From positions 29,257,485 to 29,321,484 of the forward strand of contig CM060106.1 of NCBI GenBank assembly GCA_030522415.1: a stretch of 64,000 bases of DNA, in the 5' to 3' direction. The position numbers and the translations under genes are program-made. Below are positions 1 through 11,670 of the stretch, piece after piece. Under the pieces are notes generated by a model. The model was not told where the DNA came from, did not search any database, and worked only from the letters and a program-made list of their open reading frames with translations. Numbering within the stretch: position 1 is the first letter of the stretch; the number at the start of each line of letters is the position of its first letter. Origin of the DNA: Channallabes apus. Lineage: Eukaryota; Chordata; Actinopteri; Siluriformes; Clariidae.

Positions 1-1018
1 ATTGAAAATTTTATTTGCCTTGTTACATTAAGACACAGAAACGGCAAAGTTAGCGTCATGATCACATCTTCTTAAGGGGTGCCTTGTGTTTATGTCCAGC
101 TGACAAGTCTTTGTATCAAAAGTAAGGGAAGCATTCTTATTGTGCACTTTGTCTGCACTTCATCATGTCCCATTTAGACTATCAGAATGCTTTAACTTGG
201 TGCAACGCAAGCAGGGTTTTGAAACTGTTGTCTACATTTTTAATGTCTGCTGCTGATGGACACAGATTTTTGTAAAAAAATAAAAAAATAAATAAATAAA
301 TAAATAAATGAACTTTGAACATTTATTTGACAGAAATCAATTTTGTAAGAAATTTGTATGCACATTTTTTCTGTCCATGATTATATAAATAGTCACTGGA
401 TAATTTATCAGGATAAGGTGAAATAAATGTAACGCTATAAAGTAAAAATATATCTTTTAATAAAATTATAAAAAAGGATACAAAAGACAATTTTATAGAT
501 CAAACATAACAGTACTATATGTAGCTTTTCAAGATAAATCTTTGAAAATTACTATAAAATGTTAAAATATATATATATATAATACAATAAGCACTATGGC
601 TTTGCTGCTTAAACAGTTCTAGGCTCTTTTTTTTTAAATTGTTTTCTGCAATTTTCTCTCATGATAAAATACTTTTAAAGTCAAAATACAAATCATTTAT
701 TACATTACATTGTCATAGCTGAATGTTTTATATTCTGTGTGACTTTGTTATGACATTGTTATGTTCTGTACTGTACGACATTTACATTCTATATAAGTCA
801 TGTCTTTCTGCTGTCATACCTCTATTGTGTCTCTGTCAAAAGTTACTGGGAATATTTTTGTTCTTCTTTGAAGAGAAAGTTAAAGTCAGATCAGATGATT
901 ACAGTTAGAAGGCTTACTGTTAAAATCCCTAGCCTTTCAGGTTACAGGTTCAAATAATTTGAAACATGACTTATATAGGAAATTTGCACTGTGTAAGAAT
1001 AAAAAAAATGTCTTTTAC
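1..1018. other. Downstream intron, AT-rich
   Basis: Intron sequence following the WGGED exon. It holds an (AAAT)n run near 277-311 and a short AT run near 570-583. No coding segment or recognisable repeat family seen; the final exon of the host gene is not found here. Confidence 0.5.
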
Positions 1019-1145
1019 CTATCCAAGAACTCCCAGTCCTCTCCTCCCCATCGGTCCTTGAACTCCTCAGTGTTCATGCCCCCAATTTTGTAAAAATCCG
1101 ATTTATAAATCCCAAACAGGCCGAAGCCATTGACCTCCCAGTAAC
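1019..1145 (-). CDS. b4galnt4: b4galnt4-like exon: WGGED motif
   Basis: 127 nt, acceptor tccatttgcag, donor gtaaaaga. It encodes [20 protein letters not shown], then [25 protein letters not shown] is the acceptor-side signature of beta-1,4-(N-acetyl)galactosaminyltransferases. It leaves two bases (AG) for the next exon, which is not in the window. Confidence 0.94.
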
Positions 1146-4100
1146 CTGCAAATGGAGGGAACGACAAGAGATGGGAATAAATTCTCGAGAATAAATTTAT
1201 AGCAGATTGCCATAACACTGACATATCGTTTCTTAAGAAAAGTAAAACACATCATGAATATGCTCTATGTTATTTATTCAAGTCACAATAGGAAACTCCT
1301 TTCTGAATGTACTGTAGGCTGAACCTTGGATTGCCTACACGAAGAGGCTTTAAACCAGGGCTGAGACGTCACTGCTGCTGTCAGAGAGCTAATATACAGA
1401 TTGCTGATGTTCAAGAACTGGAACAGGTCAAATTTACATTTAAAGTGAGCAGAAATTACTTCCTGACGTGTAGTCAGTTTAAATCCATAATATACTGTAT
1501 TACCTTCTTCAGTAAATGACGTTGCCTCCAACCCCTCAGACTGAACAGCATGTAGAAGTTTTAATTACAATTTTAATTCATTTATTTGAATTTTTTTTTG
1601 TAGATCAGAAATGGTAGATTAGTCTGTTCTGAAAACTAATCAAGGCTAACTGGTATGTTAATATGCTAGCAAACTCTTTCATGCTACCAACTTATTTTAT
1701 GTTCAAGCTTGTATTTACTAATGAGATTTATTAATGTTATTTAGACAAAGCATTATTATTATTATTTAAATTATTAGCATTTTGGGTAAATAGATTTCAA
1801 GATGGCGCCGGTGAGGTCGGCTGCCGTCACGACTGCTCCGACCACCTTTTCTTTGTTTTTGTTCTTTAAGTTAGTTTTCAGTGTTTTAAAATCGGCAAAA
1901 TCACCACCATTGAGTACATTAGGTATGATAGAGACACTCTTGTTTCTATTGGTATACAATGTACTCACAATTCGACGTTTTTAACTCCGGATCCGAGCTG
2001 GCCGAGTGAGATCCTGAGGGAGAACAATGGACGCGACGCGAAGCGGAGACCTCGAGGCAGACGAGCCGGCGTGAGGAACAGGCTCAGGGCCCGTGCACAC
2101 CGCACACCTCTGCCTAGCATCCTGCTCGCCAACGTCCAGTCACTGGAGAACAAGCTCGATGACCTCAGGGCCAGGATAAAGTTCCAGAGAGACATTCGGG
2201 ACTGCAATCTCCTCTGCTTCACCGAGACATGGCTGAACCCAGCGGTGCCAGACCACGCCATACAGCCGGCCGAGTTCTTCTCGGTTCACCGCATGGACAG
2301 GACGCGGGACTCGGGGAAGTCAAGGGGAGGCGGCGTGTGCTTAATGGTGAACAACAGCTGGTGCAACAGCGCGAGCGTTGTTCCTCTTACACGCTCCTGC
2401 ACACCAAACCTGGAACTACTGTCCATCATGTGTCATCCATTTTATCTTCCACGGGAGTTCACATTGGTCATAATCAGTGCCGTTTACATTCCTCCACAAG
2501 CAGACACAGACAAGGCCTTATGCGAGCTGCATGAGGCACTCACACAGCACCAGACACAACACCGGGACGCTGCGCTCATTGTGGCGGGGGATTTTAATAG
2601 TGCCAACCTCAAACGCGCAGCGCCGAACTTTTATCAGCACATCACATGCCCCACCAGGGGCGAAAGGACACTGGACCATTGTTATACCACGGTCAAAGAC
2701 GGGTACAAGGCACAATCTCGTCCAGCGTTTGGTAAATCCGACCACGCCGCCATCTTCCTCATGCCAAAATTTAAACAAAGGCTGAAACAGGAAGTTCCGG
2801 TTCAGAGGGAGGTCGCGCGCTGGACGGACCAATCGGTGGCCGCGTTACAGGATGCACTCGATGACGCAGACTGGGACATGTTCAGAAACAGCTCCGATGA
2901 TGACGTCAGCGTGTTTACGGAAGCGGTTGTGGGATTTATTGAAAAGCTGGCAGACGATACGGTAGAGAAAAAGACTATCAGAATGTTTCCCAACCAGAAG
3001 CCGTGGGTGGATAAAACCATCCGCGACGCTCTGAGATCTCGCACAGCTGCCTACAACACGGGACTTGCGTCGGGGGACATGGAACCGTACAAGGCTGCGT
3101 CATATAACGTCCGGAAGGCGGTGAAAGAGGCGAAGCAGCGCTACGGGAGAAAACTAGAGTCACAGCTTCAACAGAGTGACTCTAGGAGCCTGTGGCAGGG
3201 ACTAAGAACAATAACGGACTATAAAGCACCAGCATCCGGTATGACGAACGCGGACGCGACTCTGGCAGACGAGCTGAACACATTTTACGCTCGCTTCGAG
3301 GCTGCAGCTAAAGACGCTAGCAATGCTAATGCTAACGGCGATAATGCTAACAGCGCTAATGCTAGCGGCGCTAACGGCTGCAGACAGGAAGACACAGCCA
3401 GCACCGGGAACGCGCTCATCATCTCCGAGCACGACGTGAGGAGAGCCTTCAAGAGAGTGAACACCAGGAAAGCAGCAGGACCAGACGGCATCTCAGGTCG
3501 TATTCTCAGAGCCTGCGCAGACCAGCTAGCACCTGTGTTCACTGAGATATTCAATCTCTTTATCTCAGTCGGGTGATCCCCACATGCTTCAAAGAGTCCA
3601 TTATTGTTCCTGTTCCAAAGAAACCACATCCTGCTTCTCTCAATGACTATCGCCCTGTAGCCCTCACCTCAGTAGTGATGAAGTGCTTTGAACGCCTTAT
3701 CAGAGACTTCATCATTTCTTCACTACCTGACACACTGGACCCACTACAGTTTGCATACCGTCAGAACCGCTCCACAGACGATGCAATCTCTCATCTCCTC
3801 CACACATCACTCACTCACCTGGACACTAGGAAATGTCACGGTCCGTGCAGGCGCGGTGGATCCAAGCGCAGAGCGCGTGTGGAAAACAGCGCCGGTTATC
3901 CTGTGGTGAACTATGCGCTGATAGTTTTATGAATGAAAGGAGGCGTGGCGCGAGCTTAGAGCAGCGCGTGCGGGAGGGAAGAGCCGGCGTACACTGAATG
4001 CAAGCCTGATCCGTGCAGAGTAATCGAGAGCATGAGCGTGCGTGGTTCAAAGCCGAGAATTCAAATACAGTCCGTGATCCTGAATCGTGGTCATGAAACG

Positions 4101-7100
4101 TGAGCGAGAGTCGATAACCGGAAATCCGAAAAGGCAGTAGTCCAAAACGTGAGACGTGAGCAAGGTCCGTGAAACAGAGCATGGGTCGAGATCCAAATGT
4201 CAAGGCAGAGAAGAACGCTGGAAAATTGGGCATGAAGGCACACAATAATCTGGCGAGGGGTGGTGGTTTTAGAAAGAGTTATATAGGTGTATATATAACC
4301 CTATATAGTTATATATATATAACAGGTGTGTTGAGCCGGTGAATGAGGCGGCAAAATGAAAGCAGTGGGCTGGAGTGTGGAACGGAGTCGCAGGTAATCA
4401 TGGCTTGGCTTGAGGCGGGGGCGTGACCTGGCGTATCGTGACAGTACCCCCCCCCCTACGGACGCCACCTGGCGTTCTAGAAGATGCTTCCGGGTGAAGG
4501 TTATGGAAATCCGTGATGAGGGAGCGGTCCAGGATGAATCTGGCAGGGACCCAGCTTCTCTCCTCAGGCCCGTAGCCTTCCCAGTCCACGAGGTACTGAA
4601 GGCCACGGCCTCTGCGGCGAGACTTAAGAAGTCTTCTGACAGTAAAGGCTTCGCCGCCATCTATGAGCCGAGGTGGTGGGGGAGGGTGGGGCTGTGGTGC
4701 CAGAGGGCAAGGTACCAATCTGCGGATCTGGGAGACGTGGAAAGTGGGGTTGACTCGACGCATGGACAAAGGGAGGGCCAGTCTGACAGAACACGGGTTG
4801 ATAATGCGTGAGATGGTGAATGGGCCAACGAACCTTGGCGAGAGTTTTCTGGACGTTGTCTTGAGAGGCAGGTCCCGTGTGGACAGCATGACTCTTTGGC
4901 CGATCCGGTATTTGGGGGCCGCAGAACGATGGCGGTTAGCCTTACGCTGGAAGGTACTCACGGTTCGTCTCAGCTGAGCCCGAGCCCGTCGCCATGTGTT
5001 TTTACAGCGGCGGACGAAGGCTTGGGCTGACGGGACTGCAGTTTCCTCCTCCTGAGTGGGGAACAGTGGTGGTTGGTATCCAAGGCAGCATTGGAAAGGT
5101 GACATTCCGGTGGAGGAAGTGGTGAGTGTGTTATGGGCATATTCCACCCAAGGAAGATAACGGCTCCATGAAGCTGCATCACGTGAGACCATGCATCTCA
5201 GGGATTTCTCAAGCTCTTGGTTGATGCGTTCAGTCTGACCGTTACTCTGGGGGTGAAAACCTGAAGAAAGGCTGGGTGTGGCGCCAATAAGGGTGCAAAA
5301 GGCCTTCCAGAATTGCGCTGAGAATTGGGGTCCCCTGTCTGAGACTATGTCTACGGGTAATCCATGGAGCCGAAACACGTGGTGAATCATAAGTTCAGCT
5401 GGTTCTTTCGCCGACGGGAGTTTGGGTAACGGAATGAAGTGAGCTGATTTGGAGAAGTGGTCAACAACAGTGAGTATGCAGGTGTTATTGTTTGAGGAGG
5501 GTAATCCAGTGACGAAATCGAGGGCGATGTGAGACCAAGGGCGGTGGGGGATGGGGAGGGGTTTTAAAAGACCCTCAGGAGGACGGTTTAGAGTCTTGTT
5601 CCTGGTGCATGTGTCACAAGAGGCCACGAAGTTCTTGTCATCCTCCATGATTGATGGCCACCAGAAGCGTTGCTGTAGTAGGGATAGGGTGCGGGTTGCT
5701 CCTGGGTGGCAGGCTAATCTTGAGCTGTGGCCCCAGTCCAGTACTTGTGGGCGGATGGCAGCTGGGACAAAGAGCCGTCCCAGAGGAACGTTACTAGGGC
5801 CTGGCTCCTGTTTGAGGGACTGCAAGACCTGGTTCTCCACTTCCAGGCGGGTGGTAGCCACGAGGCATTGAGGTGGTAGGATGGTGTCCAGGGTTGGGGT
5901 TTCCCGAGGAGTGGGGAACTGCCGCGAGAGAGCGTCAGGTTTAGCGTTCTTGGAACCTGGGCAATAGGATAATGTGAAATTAAATCTAGAGAAAAATAGT
6001 GACCAGCGTGCCTGACGTGAGTTGAGCCTTTTGGCTGACTTGAGATATTCTAGGTTTCTGTGGTCTGTCCATACGAGGAATGGGAGGTCAGCTCCATCCA
6101 GCCAGTGTCTCCACTCCTCGAGGGCAAGTTTGACTGCAAGAAGTTCACGGTCTCCAATGTCATAGTTGCGCTCCGGGGGCGTGAGTCGACGAGAAAAGAA
6201 GGCACAGGGATGAAGCTTGTTATCCTTTAGGGACCTTTGAGAGAGAACAGCTCCGACTCCGGTTTCAGACGCGTCCACCTCCACGATGAATTGAAGGGAG
6301 GAGTCTGGAAAGACAAGAATGGGTGCTGTGGTGAAACGATGCTTGAGGTCACTGAATGCTTTCCCCGCTGCGGTGCTCCACCGGAAGGGAGTCTTTGTGG
6401 AGGTGAGTGATGTAAGCGGAGTTGCCACTGTGCTATAACTTCTAATGAAGCGCCTGTAGAAGTTAGCGAAGCCCAGAAAGCGTTGGAGTTCTCGTCTAGA
6501 TGATGGTGGTGGCCAGTCAGTGACCGCTTTTACTTTAGTTGGATCCATCTGAATGCCTGATGGGGAGATGAGGTAGCCTAAGAATGATGTGGATTCTTGG
6601 TGAAATTCACATTTTTCGGCTTTGACATACAGTTTGTTCTCCAGCAGGCGTTGCAGGATTTGACGTACATGTGCTCTGTGTTCCTTTAGTGAACGGGAGA
6701 AAATCAGGATGTCATCAAGGTAGGCAAAAACAAAGATGTTTAGGAAGTCTCGAAGGACATCGTTGATCAGAGTTTGAAAAACTGCTGGGGCGTTGGTTAG
6801 GCCAAAAGGAACTACCAGATACTCATAGTGGCCAGTGGGAGTGTTGAAGGCTGTCTTCCACTCGTCACCTTCCCTGATCCGGACTAAATGGTAAGCATTC
6901 CTCAGGTCCAGTTTCGTAAAAAGGCGGGCATCTTGCAGTAGCTCAAAGGCTGTGGACATCAAGGGGAGCGGGTATCGATTCTTGACCGTGATTTCATTGA
7001 GTCCTCTGTAATCTATGCAGGGCCGAAGGGACTTGTCTTTTTTCTCTACAAAAAAAAATCCAACACCGGCTGGGGAAGAGGAGGGGCGAATGATGCCCGC

Positions 7101-10100
7101 GGCTAGGGATTCAGAAATGTAGAGTTCCATTGCCTCTCTTTCAGGGCGTGATAGGGCATAGAGGCGTCCCTTTGGGGGCGAGGTGCCGGGGAGGAGGTCA
7201 ATGGTGCAATCGTAGGGGCGGTGGGGAGGGAGCGAGATGGCACGTGATTTACTAAAGACCTGTTTCAGATCATGATATTCAGCCGGGACAAGCTGGGGAT
7301 CTCTTCTTGAGACGTGGTTAGTTCATTTCTTGAAGACAGGAAGACAAACAGGCAGGGCTCCATTCAAGGACATTTTTCCTTGTCCAGTCAATGTGAGGGT
7401 TATGTTGCTTTAACCATGGGAGGCCAAGGACGACTGGTGCATGGGGGCTCTTGATAATTAAGAGGGAGATATTTTCGGCATGGTTCCCTGAGAATTGAAG
7501 TGTGAGTGGGGCTGAGCGGTGTGTAATCGGGGGAAGTTTGCTGCCATCTAGTGCCTGGACATGGAAGGGTCGACTAAGTGGAACAGAAGGAATCTTGAGC
7601 TTAGCGATCGTGGAGGCAGCTATCAGGTTTTGATCTGCCCCGGAGTCTACGAGGGCGTTCAGGACATAGGGCTGGTTATCGTAGGTCAGAGTTACAGAGA
7701 ACAATGGTCGTCGGTCTGGGAATGAGCTGAGTGCTGGGGTCCCCTGTATTCCCAGAATTACTGGGGGCCCTGAAACTTTTAATGGGAAGGTTCGTACTAG
7801 ATGGCCTGCTTGGCCACAGTAGAAGCAAGAGCCCTCGTCGCGACGTCGCTGACGTTCCTTTAACGAGATACGAGTACGACCAATCTGCATGGGCTCATGT
7901 GGGGTTTCAAGTGTTGGCATGGTGACGATTGAGGCTGGTGGCTGGTTACGAGCTGGGGATCTGGACCACTGATGGTCCACCTGATAGTGGGCATGTTTGC
8001 GAACGTCGATACGTGTTGCAAGGTCCATGAGCTCTTGGATCGTGGAGGGAAGCTCTCGAGCTGCCAATTCATCCATAATCGAATCAGCCAGTCCATGGAG
8101 AAAAGCGTCGAAGAGCGCCTGATCATCCCAGCCACAAGAGGGGGCTAGGGTCCTGAAATCGATGGTGTAATCATGTACAGAGCGGGATCCTTGGCTTAAC
8201 TTGAGTAATTGGCCTGCCGCCTGGCGTCCTGAAAATGAGCGGTCAAACACCCTCCTCATTTCAGAGGTGAATGCCCAGTAGGTGGCACAGCAGGGGACCT
8301 GGGCGTCCCATAGCGATGTCCCCCACTCCCTTGCTCTTCCAGTAAGGAGGGTTATAATGTACGCTACCTTAGACCGTTCTGTGGAGAAGGACGAAGCTTG
8401 CAATTCCAGTACAAGAGAGCATTGAGACAGGAATGAACAGCAGGTGAGTGGATCACCGTCATACGTGGGTGGCGCAGGGAGGCGTGGCTCTTGGCGTGTG
8501 GTGGGCGCTAGTGGTACTTCAGAAGCGGGAGATGGAATAAGATGCAGCTGTTTAATCTGATCAGTGAGAGATGTCAGCGTTTGCGTGACAGTGCTAAGCG
8601 TAGTCATGATGTGTTGAATACATGAGACAATAAGCTCCTATCACCAAGGTAGAGCCTTACGTTCTGCAAACCAAAACCTGCTAGTGGTCCCTCGGTCTAG
8701 ATACAAGCAATGGGGTGATCGCTCCTTTGCAGTCGCTGGCCCTAAACTCTGGAACACCATTCCACCAGAGTTACGCAAAATTAAGGACCTTCCTTTGTTT
8801 AAAGCACAACTAAAGACCCACTTATTTAGAATGGCTTTTAATATTTTATAATTTTATGCTTTTTATAATTTAGTTTTATTTATTTTTTTTATTATTATTG
8901 TTATACTATAACTTCCATTTATAATGTTCATTTATTTATTTATAACTATAAATTTTTTTATTGCGATTTTATTGTTATTTTTTATTTTTTAGTGCTGTGA
9001 AGCACTTTGGTTCAACTTTGGTTGCTGTAAAGTGCTATATAAATAAATGTTGATTGATTGATTGATTGATCATGCTGATGAGAGCCTAAAAGCGTGCCTT
9101 GGTTACGTAGCGCCATTTCCAGGCGTGCGATATCTGCTGTACCCATAAATGGCCAGATTATACTGTCACGGTCCGTGCAGGCGCGGTGGATCCAAGCGCA
9201 GAGCGCGTGTGGAAAACAGCGCCGGTTATCCTGTGGTGAACTATGCGCTGATAGTTTTATGAATGAAAGGAGGCGTGGCACGAGCTTAGAGCAGCGAGTG
9301 CGGGAGGGAAGAGCCGGCGTACACTGAATGCAAGCCTGATCCGTGCAGAGTAATCGAGAGCATGAGCGTGCGTGGTTCAAAGCCGAGAATTCAAATACAG
9401 TCCGTGATCCTGAATCGTGGTCATGAAACGTGAGCGAGAGTCGATAACCGGAAATCCGAAAAGGCAGTAGTCCAAAACGTGAGACGTGAGCAAGGTCCGT
9501 GAAACAGAGCATGGGTCGAGATCCAAATGTCAAGGCAGAGAAGAACGCTGGAAAATTGGGCATGAAGGCACACAATAATCTGGCGAGGGGTGGTGGTTTT
9601 AGAAAGAGTTATATAGAACCAGGTAATGAATGAAATGAAGAACAGGTGTGTTGAGCCGGTGAATGAGGCGGCAAAATGAAAGCAGTGGGCTGGAGTGTGG
9701 AACGGAGTCGCAGGTAATCATGGCTTGGCTTGAGGCGGGGGCGTGACCTGGCGTATCGTGACAGGAAAGGGAATTATGTTAAAATGCTCTTCATCGACTA
9801 CAGCTCTGCTTTTAACACAATACTTCCCTCCACACTCACCACCAAGCTGGAGCACCTGGGACTGAGCTCATCTATATGTCAGTGGATCTCCAATTTTCTG
9901 ACTGGCAGACCACAGGCAGTAAGGATGGGCGGACATGTCTCAGCCACACTCACTCTCAGCACTGGAGCCCCCCAGGTTTGTGTTCTGAGCCCCCTGCTGT
10001 ACTCTTTGTACACCCACGACTGCGTGGCCACTACCAACTCCACCTCCATCATCAAGTTTGCTGACGACACCGTCGTGGTCGGACTGATCACCAACAATGA

Positions 10101-11604
10101 TGAGTCGGACTACCTAGAGGAGATTGGAAATCTGGAGAACTGGTGCCAGAGGAACAATCTCCTCCTGAACGTCAGTAAGACAAAGGAGCTGATAGTGGAC
10201 TTTAGTACAAAGCAGGAGAGGAACTACCAGACCCCCGTCATCAACAGGAGCCCAGTGGAGAGAGTGGACAGCTTCAGATACCTCGGTGTTCACATCACGC
10301 AGGACCTGTCATGGTCCTGTCACATCAGCACCGTGGTGAAAAAAGCCCGGCAGCGTCTCTACCACCTCAGATGCTTGAGAGACTTTAGACTGCCCTCCAA
10401 GGTGCTCAGGAACTTCTACTCCTGCACCATAGAGAGCATCCTGACGGGAAACATCTCGACCTGGTTCGGGAACAGCACCATGCAGGACAGACGAGCTCTA
10501 CAGAGGGTGGTGCGATCAGCCGAGCGCATCATCCGCACTGAGCTCCCTGACCTGCACTCCATCTACAGCAAGCGGTGCTGGACTAAGGCCAGGAAGATCA
10601 TGAAGGACCTCAGTCACCCCAGTAATGGACTGTTCTCTTTGTTGCGGTCTGGGAAGAGATTCCGCTCCCTAAAGGCCAACACAGAGAGACTGAGGAGGAG
10701 CTTCTTCCCGCAGGCGATAAGGTCTCTCAATCACACCTCCACACAGGACTAATAACATCTTTTAAGCTCACAACACTGGCTGGACAATCATGGACACATT
10801 CATACACACTTGCACTAAATACTCATACATCTGGACAATTGCACGTCACCTTTCATGCATATTTGCACAACCACCGACACTTTAATTCTATATACATATA
10901 TACTCTACCCTATATTCTATATTTTTGCAATATTTTATTATGCCCTTATTGCACAGTTAATTTTACTTGTTAAAATTATTTCTTCAGTATTTCCTTTTTA
11001 TTGATTATTTATTTTACGTACAAGCTTTTATTTTCTTTTTTAAGGTCACTGGCGGTCGTATAAAGCATTTCACTGCATATTATACTGTGTATGATTGTGT
11101 ATGTGACCAATAAAATTTGAATTTGAATTTGAATTTTAAAGGCCAACACAGAGAGACTGAGGAGGAGCTTCTTCCCGCAGGCGATAAGGTCTCTCAATCA
11201 CACAATCACACCTCCACACAGGACTAATAACATCTTTTAAGCTCACAACACTGACTGGACAATCATGGACACATTCATACACACTTGCACTAAATACTCA
11301 TACATCTGGACAATTGCACATGTCACCTTCATGCATATTTGCACAACCACTGACACTTTGATCCTATATTTTTGCAATATTTTATTATGCCCTTATGCAC
11401 AGTTAATTTTACTAGTTAAAATTATTTCTTTAGTATTTCCTTTTTATTGATTATTTATTTTACGTACAAGCTTTTATTTTCTTTTTTTAAGGTCACTGGC
11501 CACTGGCGGTCGTATAAAGCATTTCACTGCATATTATACTGTGTATGATTGTGTATGTGACCAATAAAATTTGAATTTGAATTTGAAATACCTATTTGCC
11601 CTAC

Positions 11605-11670
<66 letters not shown>

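Larger units (their letters stand above)
3834..9763 (-). mobile_element. Ty3/Gypsy chromovirus-type LTR retrotransposon
   Basis: Complete 5.93 kb LTR element inserted into LINE copy 1, minus orientation. LTRs at 3834-4443 and 9164-9763 both run TGTCACG...CGTGACA. The 5-bp target duplication GGAAA flanks it (3829-3833 and 9764-9768). Order from the 5' LTR: leader (with nested LINE tail), Gag with zinc knuckle, protease, RT, RNase H, integrase, chromodomain, polypurine tract, 3' LTR. The LTRs are almost identical, so insertion is recent, yet the Gag-protease and RT frames are out of register near 7318. Confidence 0.93.
1799..11137 (+). mobile_element. LINE copy 1 (jockey/CR1-L2-like), split by an LTR element
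   Basis: A full-length non-LTR retrotransposon that starts with AAGATGGCGCCGG and ends in an AATAAA-like signal plus (AATTTG)n tail. It is interrupted at 3834-9763 by a Ty3/Gypsy element; LINE sequence resumes at 9764 exactly where it stops at 3833. The same family is present antisense at 53.9-57.3 kb, which allows direct comparison. Copy 1 is a pseudogene: frameshift near 3555-3575, interruption, and a changed Gly in a core RT motif. Confidence 0.88.

Noticed and set aside
723..908. Short open frame with hydrophobic residues, plus strand
   Set aside because: Random-looking intronic frame, no similarity, no splice or start context.
1015..1224. Apparent start Met upstream of the WGGED exon
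   Set aside because: The Met and first ~26 codons lie in the intron; the acceptor at 1146-1147 and the phase with the 12306 exon fix the exon at 1145.
9730..9763. N-terminal extension of the LINE copy 1 RT frame ([11 protein letters not shown])
   Set aside because: It is LTR sequence of the Gypsy element read through by chance.
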